This document shows, one piece after another, positions 8,019 to 16,356 of a DNA stretch of 64,000 nucleotides. Under the pieces are notes generated by a model, which saw only the letters and a program-made list of their open reading frames with translations, ran no database searches and had not been told where the DNA came from. Position numbers and translations under genes: made by a program. This DNA comes from an uncultured Eubacteriales bacterium (GTDB taxonomy: Bacteria > Bacillota > Clostridia > Oscillospirales > Acutalibacteraceae), in the NCBI GenBank assembly GCA_934491515.1, contig CAKSTF010000005.1, positions 1-64,000 of the forward strand. Reading direction: 5' to 3'. Every line of letters begins with the position of its first letter. Position 1 is the first letter of the stretch.

Positions 8019-9545
8019 TCAGCACCATTCTATTGTGGCAGGCGGTTTGCCGGTTATATCGTAAACCACCCTGCCGGCGCCGTCCACTTCGTTTACTATT
8101 CTTGAGGATACGGTACCAAGCACCTCGTGGGGTACGGGCACGTATTCGCAGGTCATAAAGTCCGAAGTTTTTACGGCGCGCAGCGCCACAGTATAATCAT
8201 AAGTTCTGAAATCGCCAACAACACCTACCGAACGGGTGTCGGTAAGCACGGCGAAATACTGATCGGCTTTTACGCCGTTTTTATCCATTTCCTCGCGGAA
8301 AATAGCGTCCGCTTCACGCAGAATGTCAAGTTTTTCGGTGGTTATTTCGCCCATAACGCGCACACCGAGTCCCGGTCCCGGGAACGGCTGGCGCTGTACC
8401 AGCGCATCCGGCAGACCGAGTTGGCGTCCTAATGCCCTTACCTCGTCTTTAAAAAGGCTGCGAAGCGGCTCTACAACGCCTTTAAACTTCATATCCTTTG
8501 GCAGTCCGCCTACATTGTGGTGGCTTTTAATGGTTGCGGCTTTGCTGCCGCCCGATTCTATAACGTCGGGGTATATGGTACCCTGTGCCAGATATTCAAC
8601 CGCCGTAAGTTTTTCGGTTTCTTCTTCAAACACCCTTACAAATTCGGCACCTATTATCTTGCGCTTTTGTTCGGGGTCTATAACACCTTTAAGTTTGCCT
8701 ACAAAGCGGTCTGCGGCATTTACCCTTATAAAGTGTAAATCCCTGTTTTTAAAGGCGTTTTCTATTTCGTCGCCCTCGTTTTTACGCATAAGACCGTGGT
8801 CCACAAACACGCAATGCAGCTGACCGGGAATTGCCTTTGAAAGCAGCGCCGCGCAAACGGAAGAATCCACACCGCCCGAAAGTCCCAAAAGAACGTGCGC
8901 GGAGCCTACCTGTTTTCTTACGCTTTCTATAAGCTGCTTTTCAAGGTCTTTAAGGTTATAATCGCCGGCCGCGCCGCAGACGTTGTAAAGGAAGTTGCGT
9001 ATCATTGCGGTGCCGTTCGGCGTGCTTTCAACTTCCGGATGGAACTGAACGCCGTAAAGTTTACGCGCGCTGTTCTGTATCGAAGCATTGGCACACGAAG
9101 CCGTATGTGCCACCGAAACAAAACCCTCGGGCAGTCCGGTAATCTGGTCGGTGTGGCTCATAAGTCCTATCTGGGCGCTGTCAAGCCCTTTAAAAAGCGG
9201 AGAATCAGTATCGACCGTCATTTCGGTCTTGCCGTATTCGCCTGCTTTGCAGGGCGACACGGTGCCCCCTACCGACCAAGCAAGCAGCTGTGTGCCGTAG
9301 CATATCCCGAGAACCGGAATACCCATATCAAATATCTTTTTATCGCAATGGGGCGAATCTTCCCTGTAAACGCTGTTTGGTCCGCCCGTAAGTATAATTC
9401 CTATTGGGTCGATATCCTTGATTTCTTCAACTGTGATATCACCCGATTTAACAACCGAATAAACGCTGCATTCGCGAACCCTGCGAGCTATAAGTTCCTT
9501 ATACTGTCCGCCGAAATCGAGAATGAGAACTGTTTGTGACGCCAT
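8019..9545 (-). CDS. guaA: GMP synthase (glutamine-hydrolysing)
   Basis: 508 residues: class I glutamine amidotransferase (nucleophile Cys82 in LGICYGTQLL; His-Glu in QFHPEVE near 168), ATP-pyrophosphatase domain (GLSGGVDSS near residue 220) and C-terminal dimerisation domain ending TGKPPATIEW. It makes GMP from XMP with glutamine as ammonia donor. The ribosome binding site GGAGG stands 6 bases before ATG. It sits 14 bases after purA. As a glutamine consumer it fits the operon headed by glnA and an ANTAR regulator. Confidence 0.96.
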   Translation of the reverse strand: MASQTVLILDFGGQYKELIARRVRECSVYSVVKSGDITVEEIKDIDPIGIILTGGPNSVYREDSPHCDKKIFDMGIPVLGICYGTQLLAWSVGGTVSPCKAGEYGKTEMTVDTDSPLFKGLDSAQIGLMSHTDQITGLPEGFVSVAHTASCANASIQNSARKLYGVQFHPEVESTPNGTAMIRNFLYNVCGAAGDYNLKDLEKQLIESVRKQVGSAHVLLGLSGGVDSSVCAALLSKAIPGQLHCVFVDHGLMRKNEGDEIENAFKNRDLHFIRVNAADRFVGKLKGVIDPEQKRKIIGAEFVRVFEEETEKLTAVEYLAQGTIYPDVIESGGSKAATIKSHHNVGGLPKDMKFKGVVEPLRSLFKDEVRALGRQLGLPDALVQRQPFPGPGLGVRVMGEITTEKLDILREADAIFREEMDKNGVKADQYFAVLTDTRSVGVVGDFRTYDYTVALRAVKTSDFMTCEYVPVPHEVLGTVSSRIVNEVDGAGRVVYDITGKPPATIEWC

Positions 9546-9559
9546 ATATCCTCCAAAAA

Positions 9560-10828
9560 TCAGTCAATCTTTATGTATTCATCTCTGCCGGCGCCTACCG
9601 ATACATACTTAATGTGGCAGCCGACTTTTTCTTCAAGATATGCAATGTATTTCTTTGCGTTTTCGGGAAGTTCATCGTAAGTTCTGCACTTTGAAACATC
9701 TCCGAAACCTTCAACATATTCAATAACCGGTTTTGCACGGTTAAGTTTTTCGCCTGTTGTGAAAACTTCCGTTCTTTCGCCGTCGATTTCATAAGCAACG
9801 CAAACGGGAATTTTTTCCATATACGAAAGCACGTCAAGTTTTGTAAGGGCAATGCAATCCGCGCCCTGAACACGAACGCCGTAACGTGATGCGGGAACAT
9901 CAAACGGACCTACCCTTCTGGGTCTTCCGGTAGCCGCGCCGTATTCACCGCCTGCATCGCGCAGTGCTTTTGCCTCGTCGCCGAACATTTCCGCCGTAAA
10001 GGGACCTTCGCCCACGCAGGTGGAATATGCCTTCATAATTCCTATCGAGTTGTCAAGACGAAGTCCCGGTATGCCGGCTCCGATAGGCGCAAAATGCGCC
10101 AAAGTCTGTGAAGAGGAAGTATACGGATATATACCGAAATCAATATCGCGCAAAGCGCCGAGCTGCGCTTCAAACATAATGTTTTTGCCCTCTGCCGCAG
10201 CATTATAAAGGTATTCCGAAACGTCGATAACAAACGGCTTTATAATATCGCCGTACTTTTTAAGCCAGGAAAGCATTTCTTCCGCATCAACGGGTTTGTG
10301 TCCGTAACCGGTAACGGTAATGTTTTTCCATTCAACTATATCGTGCACCTTTTCCGTAAGTTTTTCAAAATCAAAAAGGTCTGCCATACGGATTCCCTTT
10401 TTCATATACTTATCGGCATAAACGGGTGCGATACCTCTTCTTGTAGAACCGTACTTTTTATCCGCAAGACGTTCTTCTTCCATAATGTCCTGCATTTTGT
10501 GGTAAGGCATACAAATAATAGCCTTATCGCTTATTTTAAGGTTTTCGGGAGTTATCTTTATGCCGGCATCGGTAAGTTTTTTCATTTCGCCCACAAGGTG
10601 TTCGATATCCACAACCATACCGTTGCCCATAACGTTTACGGTGGTCTCCCTTAAAATACCCGAGGGCAGCAGGTTAAGGATAAACTTGCCCTTATCGTTT
10701 ATTACGGTGTGACCCGCATTGTTGCCGCCCTGATAGCGGCAGATGATCTCGTAATCGGAGGAAAGCAGGTCCACCATACGGCCCTTTCCTTCATCGCCCC
10801 AGTTGATTCCTACAATAGCAGTAAGCAT
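9560..10828 (-). CDS. purA: Adenylosuccinate synthetase
   Basis: 422 residues, normal length. It couples GTP hydrolysis to condensation of IMP with aspartate, the first committed step to AMP. Signature GINWGDEGKGRMVDLL at the N-terminus carries the catalytic Asp; QGGNNAGHTV holds the catalytic His; GVGRPRR-like TGRPRRVG and the GTP-binding TKLDVLS near the C-terminus are intact. The variant WGDEGKG with Asn-Trp (most have QWGDEGKG) is a minor substitution. AAGGAAGG precedes ATG. It lies 38 bases after purB. Confidence 0.95.
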   Translation of the reverse strand: MLTAIVGINWGDEGKGRMVDLLSSDYEIICRYQGGNNAGHTVINDKGKFILNLLPSGILRETTVNVMGNGMVVDIEHLVGEMKKLTDAGIKITPENLKISDKAIICMPYHKMQDIMEEERLADKKYGSTRRGIAPVYADKYMKKGIRMADLFDFEKLTEKVHDIVEWKNITVTGYGHKPVDAEEMLSWLKKYGDIIKPFVIDVSEYLYNAAAEGKNIMFEAQLGALRDIDFGIYPYTSSSQTLAHFAPIGAGIPGLRLDNSIGIMKAYSTCVGEGPFTAEMFGDEAKALRDAGGEYGAATGRPRRVGPFDVPASRYGVRVQGADCIALTKLDVLSYMEKIPVCVAYEIDGERTEVFTTGEKLNRAKPVIEYVEGFGDVSKCRTYDELPENAKKYIAYLEEKVGCHIKYVSVGAGRDEYIKID

Positions 10829-10866
10829 TTAAATTACCTTCCTTTATCTGTTCAGCAGTGCTGATT

Positions 10867-12300
10867 TTATACGTTTATCTCGGCACCCTTGCCGTCGCCT
10901 AAGAACTCTTCGTTTTCCGCCAATATCTTTTTAACTTTATCTACAAAAGCAAGCGTTTGTTCCTTTGCCATACCGGTAAGGTCGCACTCGTCTATTATCC
11001 GGTCGATTTCTTCCCTTGTTACGCCGAAAACGGAATCTGCCGCTATACGGTCCAAAAGGTCGTTATCCGCGCCCTGCATTTTTACAGCCTTGCCTGCATC
11101 CACCGCGTGACGGCGTATCGCTTCGTGCAAGGTCTGGCGGTCGCCGCCTTTTTTAACGCAATACATAAGTATATTTTCGGTCGCCATAAAGGGCAGTTCT
11201 TCCGCCAAATGTTTTTTAATAACATTCGGATAAACCGTAACGCCGCTTATAACGTTTATATAAAGGTTCAGTATTCCGTCAACGGCAAGAAACGCTTCGG
11301 GTATGCTTATCCTGCGGTTCGCGGAATCGTCAAGCGTGCGTTCAAGCCATTGTGTTCCCGCCGTCATTGCCGGATTAAGCGTTTCGGCAATAACAAGGCG
11401 CGAAAGCGACGATATGCGCTCGCTGCGCATGGGATTGCGTTTGTACGCCATAGCGGAAGAGCCTACCTGTTTTGACTCGAAAGGTTCGTCAAATTCTTTA
11501 AGGTGGGACAAGAGTCTTATATCTCCCGAAAATTTCTGCGCGCTCTGCGCTATACCCGAAAGTACGGACAGCACGTAATAGTCCGATTTCCTGGTGTAGG
11601 TCTGTCCGCTTACGTCATACGCGGCGGAAAAGCCCATCTTTTCGGTTATTTTCTTTTCAAGCGCCGTAACTTTTTCTTTGTCGCCACCGAAAAGTTCAAG
11701 AAAACTCGCACCCGTGCCCGTAGTTCCGCGGCAGCCTAAAAGTTTAAGATTTGAAAGGACAAAATCAAGGTGTTCAAGATCTAAAACCAAATCCTGCATC
11801 CAAAGGGCTGCGCGTTTGCCTACCGTTGTGGGCTGCGCCGCCTGAAAATGGGTGTAGGCAAGCGTTCGGAGATCTGCGTACTTTTCGCAGAATCGGGACA
11901 GCGCCGCTATCGCCCTTAAAAGGAGTTTTTTTACTATAAGCAGCGCGTCGCACTGGATAATAACATCGGTATTATCGCCCACATAGCAGCTGGTGGCGCC
12001 TAAATGAATTATCGGTTTTGCCTTGGGGCATACCTCGCCGAAAGTGTATATATGCGCCATAACATCGTGGCGCACAAGCCTTTCGCGCTCGGCCGCAAGT
12101 TCATAATCAATATTATTTATATTCTCGCGCATTTCGGCAATCTGCTCATCGGTTATATCAAGACCGAGTTCCTTCTCCGCCTCTGCCAAAGCCACCCAAA
12201 GGCGGCGCCAGGTTGAAAACTTTCGGTCGTCCGAAAATACCGATTGCATCTCGCTGTCGGCATATCTGCGGCACAAAGGATTTTCGTATCGGTTGTTCAT
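10867..12300 (-). CDS. purB: Adenylosuccinate lyase
   Basis: 477 residues of the fumarase/aspartase superfamily. It cleaves adenylosuccinate and SAICAR. Signature SSAMAYKRNPMRSERI near residue 285 is the mobile catalytic loop with its serine; the histidine regions RHDVMAHI and THFQAAQPTTVG are present. I start at the ATG preceded by AAAGGGGA rather than the upstream in-frame ATG. It has its own promoter in the 104-base gap from pyrG, so the distal part of the operon can be expressed separately. Confidence 0.94.
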   Translation of the reverse strand: MNNRYENPLCRRYADSEMQSVFSDDRKFSTWRRLWVALAEAEKELGLDITDEQIAEMRENINNIDYELAAERERLVRHDVMAHIYTFGEVCPKAKPIIHLGATSCYVGDNTDVIIQCDALLIVKKLLLRAIAALSRFCEKYADLRTLAYTHFQAAQPTTVGKRAALWMQDLVLDLEHLDFVLSNLKLLGCRGTTGTGASFLELFGGDKEKVTALEKKITEKMGFSAAYDVSGQTYTRKSDYYVLSVLSGIAQSAQKFSGDIRLLSHLKEFDEPFESKQVGSSAMAYKRNPMRSERISSLSRLVIAETLNPAMTAGTQWLERTLDDSANRRISIPEAFLAVDGILNLYINVISGVTVYPNVIKKHLAEELPFMATENILMYCVKKGGDRQTLHEAIRRHAVDAGKAVKMQGADNDLLDRIAADSVFGVTREEIDRIIDECDLTGMAKEQTLAFVDKVKKILAENEEFLGDGKGAEINV

Positions 12301-12339
12301 AAGCCAAAATTCCCCTTTTAAAAACAAAAATACAGATGT

Positions 12340-12368
12340 ATTTTATCATAAAATGTCGCTTTAATCAA
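12340..12368 (-). promoter_or_regulatory. Promoter of purB-purA-guaA-dapF-dapL
   Basis: Read on the minus strand: TTGATT (12363-12368), 17 bases, TAAAAT (12340-12345), about 35 bases upstream of the purB start. There is no terminator after pyrG, so this is an internal promoter rather than an operon boundary. Confidence 0.6.
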
Positions 12369-12404
12369 TGCCGCAAACATATATAAATATAAATTACTTT
12401 TAAA

Positions 12405-14000
12405 TCACTTTTTCATAGATGCCGCTATAAATCCCTTAAACAGCGGATGCGCTTTGTTGGGGCGCGACTTGAATTCCGGATGGAACTGGACGCCCACATA
12501 GAAGGGTCGGTCGGAAATTTCAATCGTTTCCACAAGTCTGCCGTCGGGCGAAAGGCCCGAAAGTGTAAGTCCGCAGCCTTCAAGTTTTTCGCGGTAATCG
12601 TTATTGAATTCATAACGGTGGCGGTGGCGTTCGGATATTTCGGGCTGCCCGTAGCAGCGTTCCATAACCGTACCCGGCTTTATAACGCACGGATATGCGC
12701 CAAGCCGCAGTGTACCGCCTTTATCGACATCCTCGCTCTGCCCGGGCATAAAGTCGATAACCTTGTTTTTGCAAAGTTCGTCAAATTCGCCCGAATGTGC
12801 GTCGGCAATGCTGGCAACGTGCCGCGCATACTCTATAACCGCAATCTGCATACCGAGACAAATTCCGAAGTAGGGCTTTTTATGCTCCCTTGCGTATTTT
12901 GCCGCAAGAATCATACCCTCTATGCCCCTGCTTCCGAATCCGCCCGGTACTATAATACCGTCAACCGCGGAAAGCACCTTTGCATAGTTCTTTTCGGTAA
13001 TGTTTTCGGAGTCTATCCATTCGATTTTTACATCGGCACCCAGCGCATAACCTGCGTGCCGCAGCGCTTCCGCAACCGAAAGGTATGCGTCGTGTAGTTG
13101 AACATACTTGCCCACAAGTCCGATTTTTACAACCTTATCGGCGGTTTTTATGCTGTCAACCATCTTTTCCCAGCCGGAAAGGTCGGCAGGCGGAGCGTCT
13201 ATACCCAGTTCGCGCAGCACAACAGAAGAAAAGTTTGACTTTTCAAGCATAAGGGGCGCTTCATAAAGACACGGAAGCGTAATATTTTCAATTACGCAGT
13301 CGGGCTTTACGTTGCAGAAAAGGGATATTTTTCTGAATATGGATTCTTCCAGCGGTTCATCACAGCGCAAAACTATAATGTTGGGATTTATTCCCATTCC
13401 CTGAAGTTCTTTTACCGAATGCTGCGTGGGTTTTGACTTGTGTTCATCCGAACCGCGCAAAAAAGGCACCAGTGTGACATGTATAAACAGGCTGTTTTCC
13501 CTGCCCACTTCAAGGGAGATCTGCCTTACCGCTTCCAAAAACGGCTGGGATTCAATGTCACCGATAGTGCCGCCTATTTCTGTTATTACCACGTCGGCGT
13601 CGGTTTGCTTGCCTACGCGGTAAACAAAGTCTTTTATTTCGTTTGTAATGTGAGGAATAACCTGCACGGTAGAACCTAAATACTCGCCGCGGCGCTCTTT
13701 ATTGAGTACGTTCCAGTAAACCTTGCCCGTGGTAAGATTTGAGTATTTGTTAAGGTTCTCGTTTATAAATCTCTCATAATGCCCAAGGTCAAGGTCGGTT
13801 TCCGCGCCGTCCTCGGTAACGTAAACCTCGCCGTGCTGATAAGGGCTCATAGTTCCCGGGTCTACGTTTATGTAAGGGTCCAGTTTCTGCGCCGCAACTT
13901 TAAGTCCGCGCGTTTTTAAAAGTCTTCCGAGTGATGCGGCGGTTATCCCCTTGCCGAGTCCCGATACAACGCCGCCTGTTACGAATATATATTTTGTCAT
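12405..14000 (-). CDS. pyrG: CTP synthase
   Basis: 531 residues: N-terminal amidoligase (TGGVVSGLGKGITAASLG P-loop at residue 8-25; DPYINVDPGTMSPYQHGEV) and C-terminal glutamine amidotransferase (nucleophile Cys in FGICLGMQIA; HPEFKSRP with catalytic His-Glu). It aminates UTP to CTP with glutamine. AAGGAGGAAAAA precedes the ATG, which follows the ANTAR gene by 19 bases with no terminator between them, so it should be cotranscribed with glnA and the regulator. Confidence 0.96.
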   Translation of the reverse strand: MTKYIFVTGGVVSGLGKGITAASLGRLLKTRGLKVAAQKLDPYINVDPGTMSPYQHGEVYVTEDGAETDLDLGHYERFINENLNKYSNLTTGKVYWNVLNKERRGEYLGSTVQVIPHITNEIKDFVYRVGKQTDADVVITEIGGTIGDIESQPFLEAVRQISLEVGRENSLFIHVTLVPFLRGSDEHKSKPTQHSVKELQGMGINPNIIVLRCDEPLEESIFRKISLFCNVKPDCVIENITLPCLYEAPLMLEKSNFSSVVLRELGIDAPPADLSGWEKMVDSIKTADKVVKIGLVGKYVQLHDAYLSVAEALRHAGYALGADVKIEWIDSENITEKNYAKVLSAVDGIIVPGGFGSRGIEGMILAAKYAREHKKPYFGICLGMQIAVIEYARHVASIADAHSGEFDELCKNKVIDFMPGQSEDVDKGGTLRLGAYPCVIKPGTVMERCYGQPEISERHRHRYEFNNDYREKLEGCGLTLSGLSPDGRLVETIEISDRPFYVGVQFHPEFKSRPNKAHPLFKGFIAASMKK

Positions 14001-14019
14001 GGGTTTTTCCTCCTTAAAA

Positions 14020-14604
14020 TCATTTGTAGGTGGACAGAATATTTTCCGCCACCGCGCGTTTTGTAACGCACCTGTCCATAGCCTGTTTTTCGATATATCT
14101 GTGCGCCTGCTGTTCGGTCATTTTAAGCTGGTCGATAAGCAGCCACTTTGCTTTATTTACTATCCGTATTTCTTCCATTTTTTCTTCTACGGACGCGGTT
14201 TTCTGTTCCATACGCCGCAGCCGTTCACGCGTGCCGCACAAAAGATCAACCGCAGAGGACATAATCTGCCTTATGGTCGGTTTTGATACGGTAAGCACGC
14301 CGTACGGAGATATCCGCGTGTTTATTTCCGCATAGTGTTCCGCCTTTACAAGCAGCATAACGCAGGTGCTGCCGCTGTCGCTTATATCAAGCGCCAGTCT
14401 TGTGCCGAACCCGTCTTTAAGCGGAGTGTTGATTATTACAATATCAAAAGTGCCTTCCAAAAGAAGCCTGCGCGCGCTGGCGCCGTCGCCCGTGATTTTT
14501 ACGGGACAGCAGCGGTTCTGAGGGATCATGGCACGCACTGATTCGCCTGCTTCCCGCGAACTTGAAACGATAAGAACGCTGTAACTGCGGTTTACGATTT
14601 CCAT
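14020..14604 (-). CDS. ANTAR-domain antitermination regulator
   Basis: 194 residues: a receiver-like N-terminal domain (YSVLIVSSSREA; VIINTPLKDGFGTRLA replaces the usual phospho-Asp region, with an Asn-Thr where Asp is expected), a short coiled linker (about 120-140), and a C-terminal ANTAR domain (KAKWLLIDQLKMTEQQAHRY, then IEKQAMD), the AmiR/NasR RNA-binding helix bundle. GGAGGG 7 bases before the ATG fixes the start. ANTAR proteins bind paired hexaloop hairpins in leader RNAs and prevent terminator formation. It is cotranscribed after glnA, and leaders of the expected type precede glnA and glnN. The missing clear phospho-Asp suggests control by something other than a classical kinase. Confidence 0.88.
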   Translation of the reverse strand: MEIVNRSYSVLIVSSSREAGESVRAMIPQNRCCPVKITGDGASARRLLLEGTFDIVIINTPLKDGFGTRLALDISDSGSTCVMLLVKAEHYAEINTRISPYGVLTVSKPTIRQIMSSAVDLLCGTRERLRRMEQKTASVEEKMEEIRIVNKAKWLLIDQLKMTEQQAHRYIEKQAMDRCVTKRAVAENILSTYK

Positions 14605-14656
14605 TGCCGATCCCTCCTTTTGCAATAATCTTCAATTACTAAGTTGTATCAGAATA

Positions 14657-15862
14657 TCAAGTGTAGTTTTCCGTTATTTCGGCGGGCAAACTCTGCTTTA
14701 TAAACTCGCTGTTTGCTGCCGCCGTTTTAGCGCTTTCAAGCGTTTCCGGCAGTCTTTTAAACTTTCTTACCACTTCTGCCGGCGCAGTGTAAAGATTTAT
14801 GTCCGCGCTCTCGGGAAGGGTCGCATTTTCCTTTATTCCGCGAAGTCCCGCTTTTATAAGCAGAGTAAAGGCAACATAAGGGTTGCAAAGCGGATCGGGG
14901 GAACGCAGTTCCGCGCGCCTATACTCGCCCGACGCCGCCGGTATGCGTATAAGCTGAGAACGGTTTTCGCTTGACCACGAAATATATTTAGGCGCTTTAT
15001 TACTGCCGAATCTTAAATACGATTCCGCCGTTGTATTTAAAAACGCCGTCATATCGGGAATATATTTAAGTATTCCGGCTATAACCTGCGGCATAACATC
15101 TTCGCCCGAATCGCTTTTGGCGGAAAAGTTTATATGCATACCGTTACCGGCTTCCGTAAGCAGCGGTTTAGGAGAAAAGTCCGCAGAAAGTCCGCTTCTG
15201 GCCACAACATTATCCACAACCGCCCTGAAAGTAACGGCGTTATCCGCCGCGGTAAGCGGATCGGAATAGCGGAAGTCTATTTCGTTTTGCCCGGGGCCTT
15301 CTTCGTGATGGGAACTTTCGGGGCGTATACCCATCTGTTCAAGCGTAAGGCATATTTCACGGCGGACATTCTCGCCTTTGTCGTAAGGCGCTATATCCAT
15401 ATATCCCGCATTGTCATAAGGTATTTTTGTCGGCTCGCCGTTTTCGTCTTTCTTGAAAAGGTAAAATTCCATTTCCGAACCGAAAGCAAAGGAAATACCC
15501 TGCCGGCGCGCTTCCTCTACCGTGTTTTCAAGCACGGTGCGTGCGTCGCCCGCAAACGCCGTGCCGTCCGGATAAGTCACGGAGCAGAACATTCTTACCA
15601 CCCTGCCGTGTTCGGGTCCCCACGGAAGCACAAATATCGTCGAGGGGTCGGGATGCAGAAATAAGTCGGAGTGCACCTCGCCGCCGAAACCCGCTATTGC
15701 GGAGGCATCCACCGCAATGCCGTAATCGAACGCGCGGGGAAGTTCGTCCGCCATAACGGATATGTTTTTTTGCCTGCCGTAAACATCGCAGAAAGCAAGG
15801 CGTATAAATTTAACGTCCTCTTCCGCAACATATTGCAATACTTCTTCCCTTGAATATTTCAT
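14657..15862 (-). CDS. glnA: Glutamine synthetase, short type I-like
   Basis: 401 residues; classical GSI is about 440-470. It condenses glutamate and ammonia. Seen: N-terminal beta-grasp (VKFIRLAFCDVYGRQKN), GSEMEFYLF with metal-binding glutamates, HHEEGPGQNEIDFRY, the glutamate/metal NGMHINFS, ENRSQLIRIPA and the ELRSPDPLCNPY region. It ends soon after LPAEI, so the final 30-40 residues of longer enzymes, and the adenylylation site of the enterobacterial subclass, are absent. This length may be normal for its clade. It heads the ANTAR-pyrG-pur-gua-dap run and is preceded by a terminator-bearing leader. Confidence 0.9.
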   Translation of the reverse strand: MKYSREEVLQYVAEEDVKFIRLAFCDVYGRQKNISVMADELPRAFDYGIAVDASAIAGFGGEVHSDLFLHPDPSTIFVLPWGPEHGRVVRMFCSVTYPDGTAFAGDARTVLENTVEEARRQGISFAFGSEMEFYLFKKDENGEPTKIPYDNAGYMDIAPYDKGENVRREICLTLEQMGIRPESSHHEEGPGQNEIDFRYSDPLTAADNAVTFRAVVDNVVARSGLSADFSPKPLLTEAGNGMHINFSAKSDSGEDVMPQVIAGILKYIPDMTAFLNTTAESYLRFGSNKAPKYISWSSENRSQLIRIPAASGEYRRAELRSPDPLCNPYVAFTLLIKAGLRGIKENATLPESADINLYTAPAEVVRKFKRLPETLESAKTAAANSEFIKQSLPAEITENYT

Positions 15863-15999
15863 CCTGAAAACCTACCTTTCATAAGCAGCGCCCCGGCGCG
15901 CGGACAATATAATATATTTTCTGCCGAAATCTGCAGAAAAACATTAAATAACATATTATTATATCACATCCATTCCCGTATTTCCATATCGCTTGGCAC

Positions 16000-16079
16000 C
16001 AAAAATAAAAAAAGACCAACGGCGTTCATCGGGATATGGGGGCAAAAAACCCACGTCCTAATGAACGCCGTTGCTCATT
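16000..16079 (-). promoter_or_regulatory. ANTAR-type antiterminator/terminator leader of glnA
   Basis: On the minus strand the RNA begins with a perfect 7-base-pair hairpin, AATGAGC-AACGGC-GTTCATT (plus-strand 16060-16079), whose hexaloop has A at position 1 and G at position 4, the two conserved loop bases of ANTAR targets. The same AACGGCGTTCAT is also the left arm of a long terminator (right arm ATGAACGCCGTT at plus 16018-16029, then a T-rich run to 16000). The two structures are mutually exclusive. I see only one hexaloop hairpin here, whereas the described targets have two. Confidence 0.75.
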
Positions 16080-16087
16080 GACAACTT

Positions 16088-16116
16088 ATTGTAACACGCA
16101 CAAAATACTTTGTCAA
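16088..16116 (-). promoter_or_regulatory. Promoter of the glnA operon
   Basis: Minus-strand TTGACA (16111-16116), 17 bases, TACAAT (16088-16093). The predicted transcript starts about 16081, so the antiterminator hairpin is at its very 5' end and the leader to glnA is about 220 bases. Confidence 0.75.
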
Positions 16117-16164
16117 GACAAAACAACACCATAATTTTTGCACATAATTTTTACAAAAAAATAC

Positions 16165-16192
16165 TTGACAAACTCGAAAAACGGCGTATAAT
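16165..16192 (+). promoter_or_regulatory. Promoter of glnN
   Basis: TTGACA, 16 bases, TATAAT; predicted start near 16199, giving a leader of about 158 bases. It diverges from the glnA promoter, with the -35 boxes about 50 bases apart. Confidence 0.78.
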
Positions 16193-16203
16193 GCATAAAC
16201 ATA

Positions 16204-16330
16204 AAGGCAACGGCGTCTTGTAAGATTTGGGTCTTACTGTCGCCGTTTTTCATTTTATATATTCGTAATTTAAGGGCAATGGCGTCCGACGCGGTATGTG
16301 TATACCTGTCGCCGCCGCTGCCCTTTTTAT
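16204..16330 (+). promoter_or_regulatory. Tandem ANTAR-type hairpins and terminators, glnN leader
   Basis: Two hexaloop hairpins: AAGGC-AACGGC-GTCTT (16204-16219) and GGGC-AATGGC-GTCC (16274-16287). Both loops have A1 and G4. Each overlaps the 5' arm of a larger hairpin followed by T's: AACGGCG...CGCCGTT-TTTCATTTT (16209-16250, with an inner GTAAGA/TCTTAC stem) and AAGGGCAATGGCG...CGCCGCTGCCC-TTTTTAT (16272-16330). The two-hairpin plus overlapping terminator layout is that established for ANTAR target RNAs. The shared core GGCAAyGGCGTC also recurs in the glnA leader. The second unit would terminate before the glnN start unless antiterminated. Confidence 0.78.
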
Positions 16331-16356
16331 TTATGAATGTGAAAGGAAGTATTTTT

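Noticed and set aside
16279..16356. An in-frame upstream start for glnN
   Set aside because: The ATG is in the loop of the second leader hairpin and lacks a ribosome binding site; the ATG at 16357 has AAAGGAAG.
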